Positions 8,693 through 16,663 of a stretch of DNA of 64,000 nt are shown here, piece after piece. Every line of letters begins with the position of its first letter. The stretch's first letter is position 1. Source of the DNA: Polyangiaceae bacterium. GTDB taxonomy: Bacteria > Myxococcota_A > Polyangia > Polyangiales > Polyangiaceae. Position numbers and translations under genes: made by a program. Below the pieces are notes generated by a model. The model worked only from the letters and a program-made list of their open reading frames with translations. It searched no databases and had not been told where the DNA came from. The DNA lies in the NCBI GenBank assembly GCA_013361525.1, contig JABFXY010000025.1, forward strand, positions 1-64,000, written 5' to 3'.

Positions 8693-9076
8693 GCGCGCTC
8701 TAATATTGTAATATCGTCGGTCGCGCTTCTTACTGTCGAAAAGAACCGTTGCATTGAAGCTGCCGAATTCGTCAGCATTCGCGCGAGAGCTCATTTGAGT
8801 CGAAGCCTCCGGCCATCGTGCTACGGCCGCGAGACTTCGCTATCGAGAGTGCTGCAAATTCACCGCATTGAGGCGAACGAGGCAGCGAGGCCTCGCGCGC
8901 GCTCTGCTGCGCCTGCGTCTCATGCGAGATCCCATCCCGCCCGCGCACCATCGGTACTGCGGGTCCGACCGATTTTTGAAATTTTGCCACAGACACCGTG
9001 ACAACATTGATCAAGCGACCAACGACTGAATGAGGGGATTGCGACGAAACGCGACAGCTTCGACAAGGAGTCGCTT
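8693..9076. other. 384-bp intergenic region upstream of the FAD oxidase operon
   Basis: No convincing gene. It is locally AT-richer at its left end, where ATATT-GT-AATAT forms a small inverted repeat (8703-8714). A near-copy of the recurrent palindrome lies at 8759-8776. The right end has AAGGAG at 9065-9070, serving the next gene. Confidence 0.5.
8759..8776. promoter_or_regulatory. Copy of the recurrent palindrome (GCTGCCG-AATT-CGTCAGC)
   Basis: Seven-base arms around a 4-base spacer, with one mismatch between arms. It matches GCTGACG-N4-CGTCAGC at 14676 except for that base. It lies about 300 bases upstream of the first FAD oxidase gene, within its likely promoter region. Confidence 0.4.
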
Positions 9077-10600
9077 ATGGGGAGCTTCATGACGAGGTCG
9101 GGGAACGGCGATTCACCCATTGCGCTGAAGCGCCGAGGAGCGCTCGCAGCCATCGCCGCCGGGGCGCTCGTCGTCGGCTTCGATCCATCCTCGAAACGCT
9201 GGATCCGCGAGGCGGAGGCGTCCGGCGGCTGCGGAGGTTTTCCGGGCTGGGGGCTGCCGCAGCTCGACGGGACCCTCCACCTCGACCTCCCGACGCGGAC
9301 CGGAGACTCCAACGACAATGGACTCATCGTGCAGAAGGTCCCAGCGGCCGTTTTGCGGCCCGGCTCGACCAACGACGTCAAGAAGATGGTCCGGTTTTGC
9401 CGCCAATACGGCATCAAGGTCTCCGCCCGGGGGCAACATCACACAGTGTTCGGTCAGGGGCTCACCACCGGATTGATCATCGAGACCCAAACCCTCAATA
9501 CCATTCATTCGATTGGTCCGGACGGCGCCGAGGTCGACGGAGGTGTTCTGTGGAAGGACCTCCTGATCGAATCGCTGCAACAAGGCCTCAGACCTCGAGG
9601 CCTCACCGGGTACACGGGATTGTCGATTGGCGGAACCCTGTCGGTCGGCGGCTGCCCGCTCAGCAACGACCAGGGCGGCCTCGCCGATCACGTTCAGTCG
9701 CTGACCATCGTGACCGGAAAAGGGAACATCGTCGAATGCTCCGATTGTGACCACGCCGATCTGTTCGAGGCTGCGCTCGGTGGGCTCGGGCAATGTGGAA
9801 TCATCACCCGCGCCAAGGTCGACCTCGTCCCCGCTCTGCCCATGGCGCGCACTTATCTCCTTCATCACGTCGACAACGCGCTCTTCTTCGAGGACTTGCG
9901 CACGTTGCTCGACCGGGGCGAGCTCGACGAGATTTATAATGTTTGCGTTCCACCGGGGCTCGCGCCCTTCGTCTACCAGATCAATGCGACGGTCTTCTTC
10001 GACCCGGCCGAGCCGCCCGACGACGACTACCTGCTCCGCGAGCTGAACCTCCCGCCGGAGGCGGTGGTCGTCGTCGATCAGCCCTATCTCGATTATGCGC
10101 TGTTCGTCGACTACCAGATCGAAGCGTTGCGCCAATCCGTCGATTGGGACCACCTCGTCAAGCCGTGGTTCGACGTGTGGATGCCGGACTCGACGGTCGA
10201 GCCGTTCGTCGGCGAGACGCTCGCGAACCTGACCCCGGTCGACGTCGGGGCAGGCGGCTTCGTGTTGATTCTGTGCCAGCGGCGGTCCGCGATGAAGCGG
10301 CCCTTTTACCGCCTGCCCGATCCGGAGTGCGGCAGCGACTGGATCTTCCTCTACGACATTCTGACGTCTTCGATGGTGCCGGGCCCGGACCCCGCGTTCG
10401 CCGCCCAGATGCTGGACAGGAATCGCGACCTCTTCGAGGCGGCGCGCGACCTCGGCGGCGTCCGCTATCCCATCGGCGCGATGGACTTTTCACATTGGGA
10501 TTGGGTCGCTCATTACGGCAACCGCTGGCACTCGTTCCGCCAACGGAAGCAGAAGTACGATCCCGACAAGATCCTCACCCCCGGTCTGAACATCTTTTGA
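9077..10600 (+). CDS. FAD-linked oxidase (PCMH-type, cytokinin dehydrogenase/BBE-like)
   Basis: 507 residues. An N-terminal RR motif and hydrophobic stretch (KRRGALAAIAAGALVVGFD) ending near AEA suggest a Tat-like export signal. The PCMH FAD domain follows (about 88-260): ARGQHHTVFG places H122 where the covalent FAD histidine sits in cytokinin dehydrogenases, and SIGGTLSVGG and GGLGQCGIIT are typical. The C-terminal cap ends with QRKQKYDPDKILTPG. Such enzymes oxidise C-N or C-C bonds of small molecules. A paralogue of identical length is at 24643, with GQGHT instead of GQHHT. AAGGAG six bases before the ATG supports the start. It heads an operon with a prenyltransferase-HDO gene 30 bases downstream, so it probably acts on that product; if it is exported, the two would act in different compartments. 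Confidence 0.85.
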   Translation: MGSFMTRSGNGDSPIALKRRGALAAIAAGALVVGFDPSSKRWIREAEASGGCGGFPGWGLPQLDGTLHLDLPTRTGDSNDNGLIVQKVPAAVLRPGSTNDVKKMVRFCRQYGIKVSARGQHHTVFGQGLTTGLIIETQTLNTIHSIGPDGAEVDGGVLWKDLLIESLQQGLRPRGLTGYTGLSIGGTLSVGGCPLSNDQGGLADHVQSLTIVTGKGNIVECSDCDHADLFEAALGGLGQCGIITRAKVDLVPALPMARTYLLHHVDNALFFEDLRTLLDRGELDEIYNVCVPPGLAPFVYQINATVFFDPAEPPDDDYLLRELNLPPEAVVVVDQPYLDYALFVDYQIEALRQSVDWDHLVKPWFDVWMPDSTVEPFVGETLANLTPVDVGAGGFVLILCQRRSAMKRPFYRLPDPECGSDWIFLYDILTSSMVPGPDPAFAAQMLDRNRDLFEAARDLGGVRYPIGAMDFSHWDWVAHYGNRWHSFRQRKQKYDPDKILTPGLNIF

Positions 10601-10630
10601 GCACCCACCCCGAACCCGGTAGTCCCAACC

Positions 10631-12508
10631 ATGAGCGCAGCACAATCACCGGCGCGGCCGGACGATCGCCGTGAAGGATCAGGAATTCGACCGAGCATCG
10701 GCGAAACCCTGCTCGCGTATTCCACGACGCGGCTCGACCATCTCTGCAGGGCGGCGTCGTTCGATGACGTCGACCGTGCGGAGGCGGTCCGCGTCTTTGC
10801 AGACTTGGTAGGCCCGTGGGCAGAGGTGCGCTCGCGCTTCGAGCGCACCGACTGGGTATCGGAGATCAGCGACGACAACACGCCCATCGAGTTCTCCGTC
10901 GCGATGGCGCACGACCGGGCGGACGTGCGCGTGCTGTTCGAGCCGCAGGGCCGCGACCCCACGGTCTCCTCGTTCCGTGAGGCCTCGCTGGAGCTGCACG
11001 AGCGCATCGAGCGCGACTACGGCGCCGACCTGGCGCGTTTTCGGGTGGTCGAGGACCTCTTCGCCCCGGAGGGAATGGCCGGGCCGTTCGCGATATGGAG
11101 CTCGGTCGTCTTCAGTCCGAACAAGCGGCCCGCGTTCAAGACGTACTTCAATCCACAAGCCTCCGGTCGTGGTCGCGCCTCCGCGCTCGTGGAAGAGGCG
11201 CTCGATCGACTCGGTTTTCCGTCGGCGTGGGCAGCGCTCTGCAAGACGGCTACGCGGCGCGGGCCCCGGCTCGACGAGATCAAGTACTTCGCATTGGACT
11301 TGAGCGCGGACGCCCAGGCTCGGATCAAAGTGTACGTGCGGCACCACGAAGCAACGCCCGACGATCTCGAGCAAGCCTGCTCCGGGCAGAGGGGCCACGT
11401 GCCCGGCGATGCCGTTGCCTTCGCCCGCGCCATGCGCGGCGGAACAGACCCCATGTCGGCGCGCGGACCCTTTACTTGCTCTGCATTCGTCGAAGGGGAC
11501 GATGAACGGCCCAGCGCCACCACGCTCTATGTCCCTGTTTGCGCGTATGCGACGGACGACGGCGTCGTTCGCGACCGCGTTCGCGGATACCTCGCCGATC
11601 AGGTCGCTATCGCCGACCGCTATACGACCATCGTCGACGGCTATGCGAACAGGCCGCTCTCGGCGGGAACTGGAATGCAGAGCTGGGTGGCGCTGCAGCG
11701 CTCCAAGGGTGTCCCTCGGATTACCGTGTACCTCGCGACCGAGGCGGCCGAGGTGTTCGAGCCGGGAACGGTCCCTGCACCGACGACCCCCGTGGTGACC
11801 TTCGAATCCGTCGAAGAGGCGATCGCCGCCGTCCGTGAGCAGCCGCTCGATCACCATCCGTTCGTCGAGCGCGCCCAGCGAGGCGATGATCCCTCCGTTC
11901 CGATTTGGAAGCTCATCGCGTCCGTGGGTGCAGGCGCCTCCGATGAATTGCCGACTTGGATCGCCGGCATCGTCTCACGGGTCCACGAGCCGAAGGCCAA
12001 ACAGATCGTGGGGAGGAGATTCGGCATGTCGCCGGCGGTAGAAGGGGAAGATGGCCCCTGCACCGCGGGGCAATTGACCAGCGACGTCGTCGCCGCCGTG
12101 CGCGCAATTCGGACTCACGACGAGGCTGTCGACCGACTCGACGGAGACGTTGCATCGATCCGCGAACGGCTCGCGGCGGTGCTTGCCACCCACTATAAGT
12201 CGAGCGACGCGACCGAGGCGGCGACCGCGCTCGTCGTCGGTGACGACTGCATGCAACAAATGCTGTGGGTGATTGCGATGCTGGTTCCCGTCGAACCGCC
12301 GGTCACGCGGTCCGAGCCCGACGAGGCGAGCGCCGTCGTCTCTGTCATCGTGGCGGCGCCTCCTTCCACGGATTCCGCCGCTCGCGCGGCGCTCGGCATT
12401 CATCGGGCGTTTTGGCAGGCGCTCGACGAGCTCTACGTTTCCTGCTTCGGGCGCGCCCGCGACCCCGCATCGCGGGATTCGATACCGCCGTCGCTCGAAG
12501 ATCTCTGA
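10631..12508 (+). CDS. DMATS-type aromatic prenyltransferase with degenerate C-terminal HDO domain
   Basis: 625 residues. Residues about 30-385 match bacterial tryptophan dimethylallyltransferase-like enzymes (ABBA fold, PF11991 type): DDNTPIEFS (81-89), FKTYFNP (169-175), ARIKVY (230-235) and RITVYLAT (363-370). The Lys/Arg/Tyr motifs are the ones that bind the prenyl diphosphate. Residues about 400-610 align with the HDO half of the 14822 product (shared DHPFVERA-like start and LYVSCFGR end), but the E-x3-H and H-x6-H metal ligands are lost, so this half should be inactive and may be structural. It probably transfers a prenyl group to an indole or other aromatic substrate. It lies between the FAD oxidase and the stand-alone HDO, with gaps of 30 and 32 bases. 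Confidence 0.75.
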   Translation: MSAAQSPARPDDRREGSGIRPSIGETLLAYSTTRLDHLCRAASFDDVDRAEAVRVFADLVGPWAEVRSRFERTDWVSEISDDNTPIEFSVAMAHDRADVRVLFEPQGRDPTVSSFREASLELHERIERDYGADLARFRVVEDLFAPEGMAGPFAIWSSVVFSPNKRPAFKTYFNPQASGRGRASALVEEALDRLGFPSAWAALCKTATRRGPRLDEIKYFALDLSADAQARIKVYVRHHEATPDDLEQACSGQRGHVPGDAVAFARAMRGGTDPMSARGPFTCSAFVEGDDERPSATTLYVPVCAYATDDGVVRDRVRGYLADQVAIADRYTTIVDGYANRPLSAGTGMQSWVALQRSKGVPRITVYLATEAAEVFEPGTVPAPTTPVVTFESVEEAIAAVREQPLDHHPFVERAQRGDDPSVPIWKLIASVGAGASDELPTWIAGIVSRVHEPKAKQIVGRRFGMSPAVEGEDGPCTAGQLTSDVVAAVRAIRTHDEAVDRLDGDVASIRERLAAVLATHYKSSDATEAATALVVGDDCMQQMLWVIAMLVPVEPPVTRSEPDEASAVVSVIVAAPPSTDSAARAALGIHRAFWQALDELYVSCFGRARDPASRDSIPPSLEDL

Positions 12509-12540
12509 CAAAAGCGCTCGCTGATTTTGGGGGAGGGGTC

Positions 12541-13257
12541 ATGCGACACGTGATCGAGCGCCTGAGCGCCAGGATGGGCGAATTTGCCCAATCTCCGTTT
12601 CTATCCTTTTTACGGGATCCGACGATCGACCCCGCGGACAAGTTCAGTTTTGCTCCGCATGTCGCCCACTTCGTCCTGACGTTCGGTGATCTCTGCAGGT
12701 ACGTCCTGCCGGAGCAGCCACCCGCCGACGAGTTTCAGGCGCTCGTCAATGCGAACGCGGCGGAGGACCAAGATCACTGGCGTTGGTTTCTGTCGGACTT
12801 GTCCCTCCTCGGACGAGACCCGCAATTGGCCTATAGCCAGGCGATCGGCACCGTCTGGAGCACGGCCAATGTTCGAACGCGCTTGTTGTCCTATCACTTG
12901 TGCCATATGGCGCTCGGCGCCGACTCGATCGGGAAGCTCGTGCTCGTGGACAGCATCGAGGGCGCATTCAAGGTCACGGCGGAGAGCCTCGAGCAAGTCG
13001 CGAGGGATTTCGGTGCCCGTACGGGCAAGCGCCTCCACTACTTGGGCGCACGGCACGCGGACGCGGAGAATGGTCACACGCTCGGCCGCACCGACGTCCG
13101 CGAACGACTCGAAAGGCTGGAGCTTCGAGACGACCAACGAAACCCCCTGTTTGCGATCGTCGACGAGTCCTTTTCGCTATTTAGAGGGTTCGCCGACGAG
13201 ATGTTGGCGCTCGCCAACGGAGCTGCGTCTGTCGCGGCTTTTGTACCTCACCACTGA
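12541..13257 (+). CDS. Heme-oxygenase-like diiron family protein, stand-alone
   Basis: 238 residues, starting MRHVIERL, with GGGGGAGGGG just before the ATG; the frame is open further upstream only as an overlap with the previous gene. Metal-ligand pattern: E75-x3-H79, E140, H172-x6-H179. The spacings between these (61, 32 and 7 residues from H79 on) are identical to those in the C-terminal domain of the 14822 product (H467, E528, H560, H567), so the two are close relatives. It is likely an O2-dependent oxidase acting on the metabolite made by the neighbouring prenyltransferase. The degenerate HDO domain encoded just upstream may pair with it as a pseudo-subunit (inference). Confidence 0.65.
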   Translation: MRHVIERLSARMGEFAQSPFLSFLRDPTIDPADKFSFAPHVAHFVLTFGDLCRYVLPEQPPADEFQALVNANAAEDQDHWRWFLSDLSLLGRDPQLAYSQAIGTVWSTANVRTRLLSYHLCHMALGADSIGKLVLVDSIEGAFKVTAESLEQVARDFGARTGKRLHYLGARHADAENGHTLGRTDVRERLERLELRDDQRNPLFAIVDESFSLFRGFADEMLALANGAASVAAFVPHH

Positions 13258-13331
13258 ACAGGGAGCAGTGAGTTATTTCCCTCGGGCGGGCGTAGAAGGC
13301 TGTTTGGCGAGCATGTTAGGTTCGTTCTCAA

Positions 13332-13814
13332 ATGAACGCGGGGGCGGTCGTGAAGTCGCTGGATAGCGATGTTTGCGTTGGGACTTGGAATAGAACCGTG
13401 ATCTCCGTCTGGCGGCGCGCCGCCCGTATGGAGCACGTCGCGGCTATGGCGGAAGCGAGCCGCGATATGCTGACGCCACCCAAAGGGCCAGTGACGTTCG
13501 TCGCCGTGATCGAGCCCACGTCGCCGCCGCCCGAGGGGACTGTTCGCGACGAGCTCGCGAAATGGAGTCGCGACGTTGTCCCGAAGATGGCGCTGGCCGT
13601 CTTCGTCGCAGAAGGGAGCGGCTTTCGCTCCGCCCTCGTTCGGGGCGTCGGCACCGCACTATCGGCTGTGGTGCCCAGCAAAGTGCCGTTCAAGTTCGTA
13701 TCGAACATCGGCGAGGCGCTGCCGCTCGTGACACCCTTTTTGCCGAAGGCGGAGACCGCCGAGGGGCTGCGCGACGCAATTGCCTATTTGCGCGACTGCA
13801 TGAACGGCGCCTGA
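13332..13814 (+). CDS. Conserved-type hypothetical protein, 160 aa
   Basis: A soluble alpha/beta protein of the kind common in myxobacteria, with alternating strands and helices (VISVWRRAARMEHVAAMAEA, FVAVIEPTSPPP, LAVFVAEGSGFRSALVRGVG). I cannot assign a function. The pattern is faintly like a STAS-type fold, with a VAVIE strand and a following helix. It lies 74 bases after the stand-alone HDO gene, so may be the last gene of that operon. It faces the response-regulator gene convergently across 17 bases. Confidence 0.6.
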   Translation: MNAGAVVKSLDSDVCVGTWNRTVISVWRRAARMEHVAAMAEASRDMLTPPKGPVTFVAVIEPTSPPPEGTVRDELAKWSRDVVPKMALAVFVAEGSGFRSALVRGVGTALSAVVPSKVPFKFVSNIGEALPLVTPFLPKAETAEGLRDAIAYLRDCMNGA

Positions 13815-13831
13815 GACGCCTCTCGGGGTGA

Positions 13832-14569
13832 TCAGTCGGACGCAGCCGTCGCCGAGCCGGACTGCACCTGCCGGACGACCTCGAGCATCAACCCGCGACC
13901 GCGCAGCGCCCGAATCGTCAGACCGGGACATTCGAGCTTGCGACGAAGCCTCGCCGCCACGGCGGCGAGGGCGTTGTCGGTGACGGGCTTCTCCCCCGCC
14001 CAGCAAGCCGACAACAGCTGCTCCCGCGACACGACCTCACCCGCGCGTGCGCTCAGAAACGCAAGGAGGCGCAGCTCCAAGCCCGACAAGGCGACGACGC
14101 TGGTCGGCGGCTCGCCCACGAGCTTCGACGGAACGATCGCGGTGCCGGAAGCTTCGTCGACGATCCAAGGTCCGAGTCGCCATCGCCGGCGCGGCCCGTA
14201 CCCCGACCGGCGTAACAACGCGCGCACACGCGCGCGGAAACGATCGAAGCTGCATGGTTTGATGACGTAGTCGTCAGCGCCCGCGGCCAGCGCCTCCAGC
14301 TCTGCTGACTCCGATGTCATGCCCGTCAGCGCCATCACCGGCGTCTGGTCCCCCCGCGCCCTCATCCTGCGGCAAACGTCGAACCCGCTCAGGATGGGTA
14401 ACTTGAGATCCAGCACGACAAGGTCGAAGCGCTGGGAAGACCAAGTAGCCAGGGCTTGTCCCCCGTCCGTGCACGCAACGACGTCCAGCCCGTCCGAGCG
14501 GGCCACTCGTGCGTAGAATTCGAGTGTTTGTTCATGGTCTTCCGCGATCAGGAGTCTTGGGGAGCCCAC
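13832..14569 (-). CDS. OmpR-family response regulator
   Basis: 245 residues. An N-terminal receiver (acidic pair E10-D11, phospho-Asp D54 in VVLDLKLP, K104 in YVIKP) is joined to a C-terminal winged helix (about 125-235, LSGLELRLLAFLSARAGEVVSREQLL ... VAARLRRKL). It should bind DNA as a phospho-dependent dimer. The start is GTG. No kinase gene adjoins it, so it is an orphan, perhaps fed by the large kinase fusion at 2462 or the hybrid kinase at 19251. It is transcribed divergently from the second prenyltransferase operon, and the shared upstream region carries a strong palindrome, so control of that operon is plausible. Confidence 0.9.
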   Translation of the reverse strand: MGSPRLLIAEDHEQTLEFYARVARSDGLDVVACTDGGQALATWSSQRFDLVVLDLKLPILSGFDVCRRMRARGDQTPVMALTGMTSESAELEALAAGADDYVIKPCSFDRFRARVRALLRRSGYGPRRRWRLGPWIVDEASGTAIVPSKLVGEPPTSVVALSGLELRLLAFLSARAGEVVSREQLLSACWAGEKPVTDNALAAVAARLRRKLECPGLTIRALRGRGLMLEVVRQVQSGSATAASD

Positions 14570-14675
14570 GCTAGAAGATCTATCACGCGTGTCCTGGAGG
14601 AAGGTGCCTGCGGCCTCGAAGCATCGCCCTGGCCAAGCGCCTCCGCGAGGGGTCCGAGCCTCACCAGGGCCCCAG

Positions 14676-14693
14676 GCTGACGGTTACGTCAGC
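14676..14693. promoter_or_regulatory. Palindromic operator candidate GCTGACG-GTTA-CGTCAGC
   Basis: Perfect 7-base arms with a 4-base spacer, in the divergent region between the response regulator and the DMATS-HDO operon, about 130 bases before the latter's ATG. The core TGACG-N4-CGTCA recurs in other promoter regions of this window. Confidence 0.55.
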
Positions 14694-14792
14694 GCGGACT
14701 CGAAATTCGAACCATAGATGCAAAAACCCTTTGGACGGGCCATTGAGATCGTCAATGGCTCGCGGTAGGGCACAACGCGAGAAAGGGGGGCA

Positions 14793-14816
14793 ATGAAGTT
14801 TCGCATCAGGAGGTAA
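14793..14816 (+). CDS. Possible 7-residue ORF MKFRIRR overlapping the next gene's RBS
   Basis: Seven codons plus TAA, preceded by AAAGGGGGG two bases before the ATG. Its last codons AGG AGG TAA are the Shine-Dalgarno sequence (AGGAGGT) of the DMATS-HDO gene that starts at 14822. Like the 9-codon ORF at 646 it begins MK and ends just before a biosynthetic gene. Short ORFs arise easily by chance, so this may mean nothing; a translated leader that occludes or opens the downstream RBS is the most testable role. Confidence 0.2.
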   Translation: MKFRIRR

Positions 14817-14821
14817 AAAGA

Positions 14822-16663
14822 ATGGACGAGCTACGTCAGCAGTTTCGAGACGGTAATCGGGTGGTCCAGGCTCGACGACGCCGGGATTCGTGGGCGATCG
14901 AAACTGGAACACAGCCGTTTTCGGACCTGAATGAGCTCGGCCGCGTACAGTTCGATCGCCTTTGGCGCGCCGTTCAAGGCACCCCTCCTCCCGAGCTCGC
15001 ATTGCGAGCGTTCGATGCGCTCGTCCCTCCCGGCACCATTGCGAATACGTGGCGCTCGTTCGTCAGCGACGATCATACGCCCTATGAGTTTTCGCTGCTT
15101 TTGGGTGGTTCCTCTCCTGAGGTCCGCGTCATGTCCGAGGCTCTGGGCGTTCCCGGCAGCGGTCTGCGCGGGACAATCGACGCCGCTCTCGGGATGCGCA
15201 GGACCCTCGAAGGTCTCGGCGCGGACTTCACGCGTTTCGATGCGATAGCCGATCTCTTCCTGCCGGCCGAGCCGCAGGGCTCGTTCGCGCTATGGTATGC
15301 GGCGAGCTTCGGAGCGCACGGCGTCCCCGCGTGGAAGGTGTATTTCAACCCGGCGGTACAAGGCCGGAATCGCGCTGCAAGTCTCGTCGAAGAGGCCCTC
15401 GTTCGCCTCGGTTTTCCCGACGCGTGGGCCACGGTCACGCGCGCGATGCCGCGCGGTCCGATGATGGATGACCTGCGATTTCTGTCGATTGACCTCTCGC
15501 GCCACGAAGGCGCGCGCGTCAAGGTCTATGGCTTCCATTACGACGTCGACGTCGATTACCTATGCGACATCGCGTCCCACGCGCGCAACGCCGACCGCAA
15601 TCGCGTACAGGCATTCTGCAATGAGCTCGTCGGCGCGAATGGTGTTCTCCGCGCTTCTCGACAGCCGGCGACGTGCCTCGCGTTCGCGGACGGCGACGCC
15701 ACCCCGCGGACGGCGACGGTCCACTTCCCGATTCGCGCCTTCGAGGGTGACGACGCCGGCGCGCACCAGCGCACGCTTCGCGCCTGCGCGAGCCTAGGAA
15801 TCGATCCGGCGCCGTACGAAGCTGCATTGGCTGCTTTCTCACCGCGCTCGCTGGACGGCGGTAGTGGCCTTGTCGCGTGGGTTGCGGCGCGCACCGGCGG
15901 CTCGCCGAAAATGACGGTCTATCTGGCGCCGAAGGCATTGCACGACGATGCGGCGCACGCAGGGTCGAAAGCCGAGCCTTCGCCGGAATCGCCCGAGGCG
16001 GTCGTGCGCCATTACGAAGACAATCCTGCAACGGACCACCCGCTCTTCGTCCGAATGGCGCGCGAGCCGCTCGACCTGTCGAAGCTGACACTGCTGATAC
16101 TCAACATTCGTGAGGCGATCACGCGGGACTTTGCTCGCCGCTTGTCCAGCGTCGTCGCGCGCGTCGATGAGGACGCCATTCGATCGGTCCTCGCGAAACA
16201 GCTCGATGACGAGCTCGGCCATGGTGAGCCCGAGCGCGCCCATAAGGCGCTCTTCGAGACGTTCGTCGGCGGTCTATCGCAATGGTGGCCGCCCGCGGAT
16301 CGCCCCGAGGCGCTCGAGCCCGGCCGTGTATTCGGCGCCGTGTTGGAGGAGCTGTATACCCGCCGCAGCCCGTACGAGGGCCTGGGCGCGACGCTGATCA
16401 TGGAGTGCTACGGCAAGCAGGGCGACTTGGCGATGGGTGCGCTGTTCCGTAGCGCGAAGGAGCCGTTGCCGGAGCGAGTCCTCGAATGGCTCTCCTTGCA
16501 CGAGGCGCTCGAGGTCGATCACGTCGACGAGTCGTTCGAGCTCGCGCGAATGGTCCCTGCCGGCAGCAAGGCGAAGCTCGCGGCGCGTGGAGCCGCCGAG
16601 CTCGGCGCCGCGGGCTGGGCATTCCTCGATGGGGTTTACCGCGTCTGCTACGGAGAGCGGTGA
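14822..16663 (+). CDS. DMATS-type aromatic prenyltransferase fused to an intact HDO domain
   Basis: 613 residues. The N-terminal half (about 25-385) is a tryptophan dimethylallyltransferase-like ABBA domain: SDDHTPYEFS (82-91), FLPAEPQGSFALW, WKVYFNP (171-177), ARVKVY (231-236), KMTVYLAP (363-370). The C-terminal half (about 400-613) is a heme-oxygenase-like domain with D463-x3-H467, E528 and H560-x6-H567, the same spacing as the stand-alone HDO at 12541. One chain could thus prenylate an aromatic substrate and then oxidise it with O2. The paralogue at 10631 has lost the metal ligands. AGGAGGT lies just upstream. The gene overlaps the PLP-enzyme gene by GTGA, and that gene overlaps the methyltransferase by ATGA, giving a tight three-gene operon. 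Confidence 0.8.
   Translation: MDELRQQFRDGNRVVQARRRRDSWAIETGTQPFSDLNELGRVQFDRLWRAVQGTPPPELALRAFDALVPPGTIANTWRSFVSDDHTPYEFSLLLGGSSPEVRVMSEALGVPGSGLRGTIDAALGMRRTLEGLGADFTRFDAIADLFLPAEPQGSFALWYAASFGAHGVPAWKVYFNPAVQGRNRAASLVEEALVRLGFPDAWATVTRAMPRGPMMDDLRFLSIDLSRHEGARVKVYGFHYDVDVDYLCDIASHARNADRNRVQAFCNELVGANGVLRASRQPATCLAFADGDATPRTATVHFPIRAFEGDDAGAHQRTLRACASLGIDPAPYEAALAAFSPRSLDGGSGLVAWVAARTGGSPKMTVYLAPKALHDDAAHAGSKAEPSPESPEAVVRHYEDNPATDHPLFVRMAREPLDLSKLTLLILNIREAITRDFARRLSSVVARVDEDAIRSVLAKQLDDELGHGEPERAHKALFETFVGGLSQWWPPADRPEALEPGRVFGAVLEELYTRRSPYEGLGATLIMECYGKQGDLAMGALFRSAKEPLPERVLEWLSLHEALEVDHVDESFELARMVPAGSKAKLAARGAAELGAAGWAFLDGVYRVCYGER

Noticed and set aside
2408-12520. Shared 12-mer CTGACAAAAGCG after the YcaO and first DMATS stop codons
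   Set aside because: Many 12-mers repeat by chance in 64 kb, and the flanking bases differ; only the TGAC half-site is of interest and it is covered under the recurrent palindrome.
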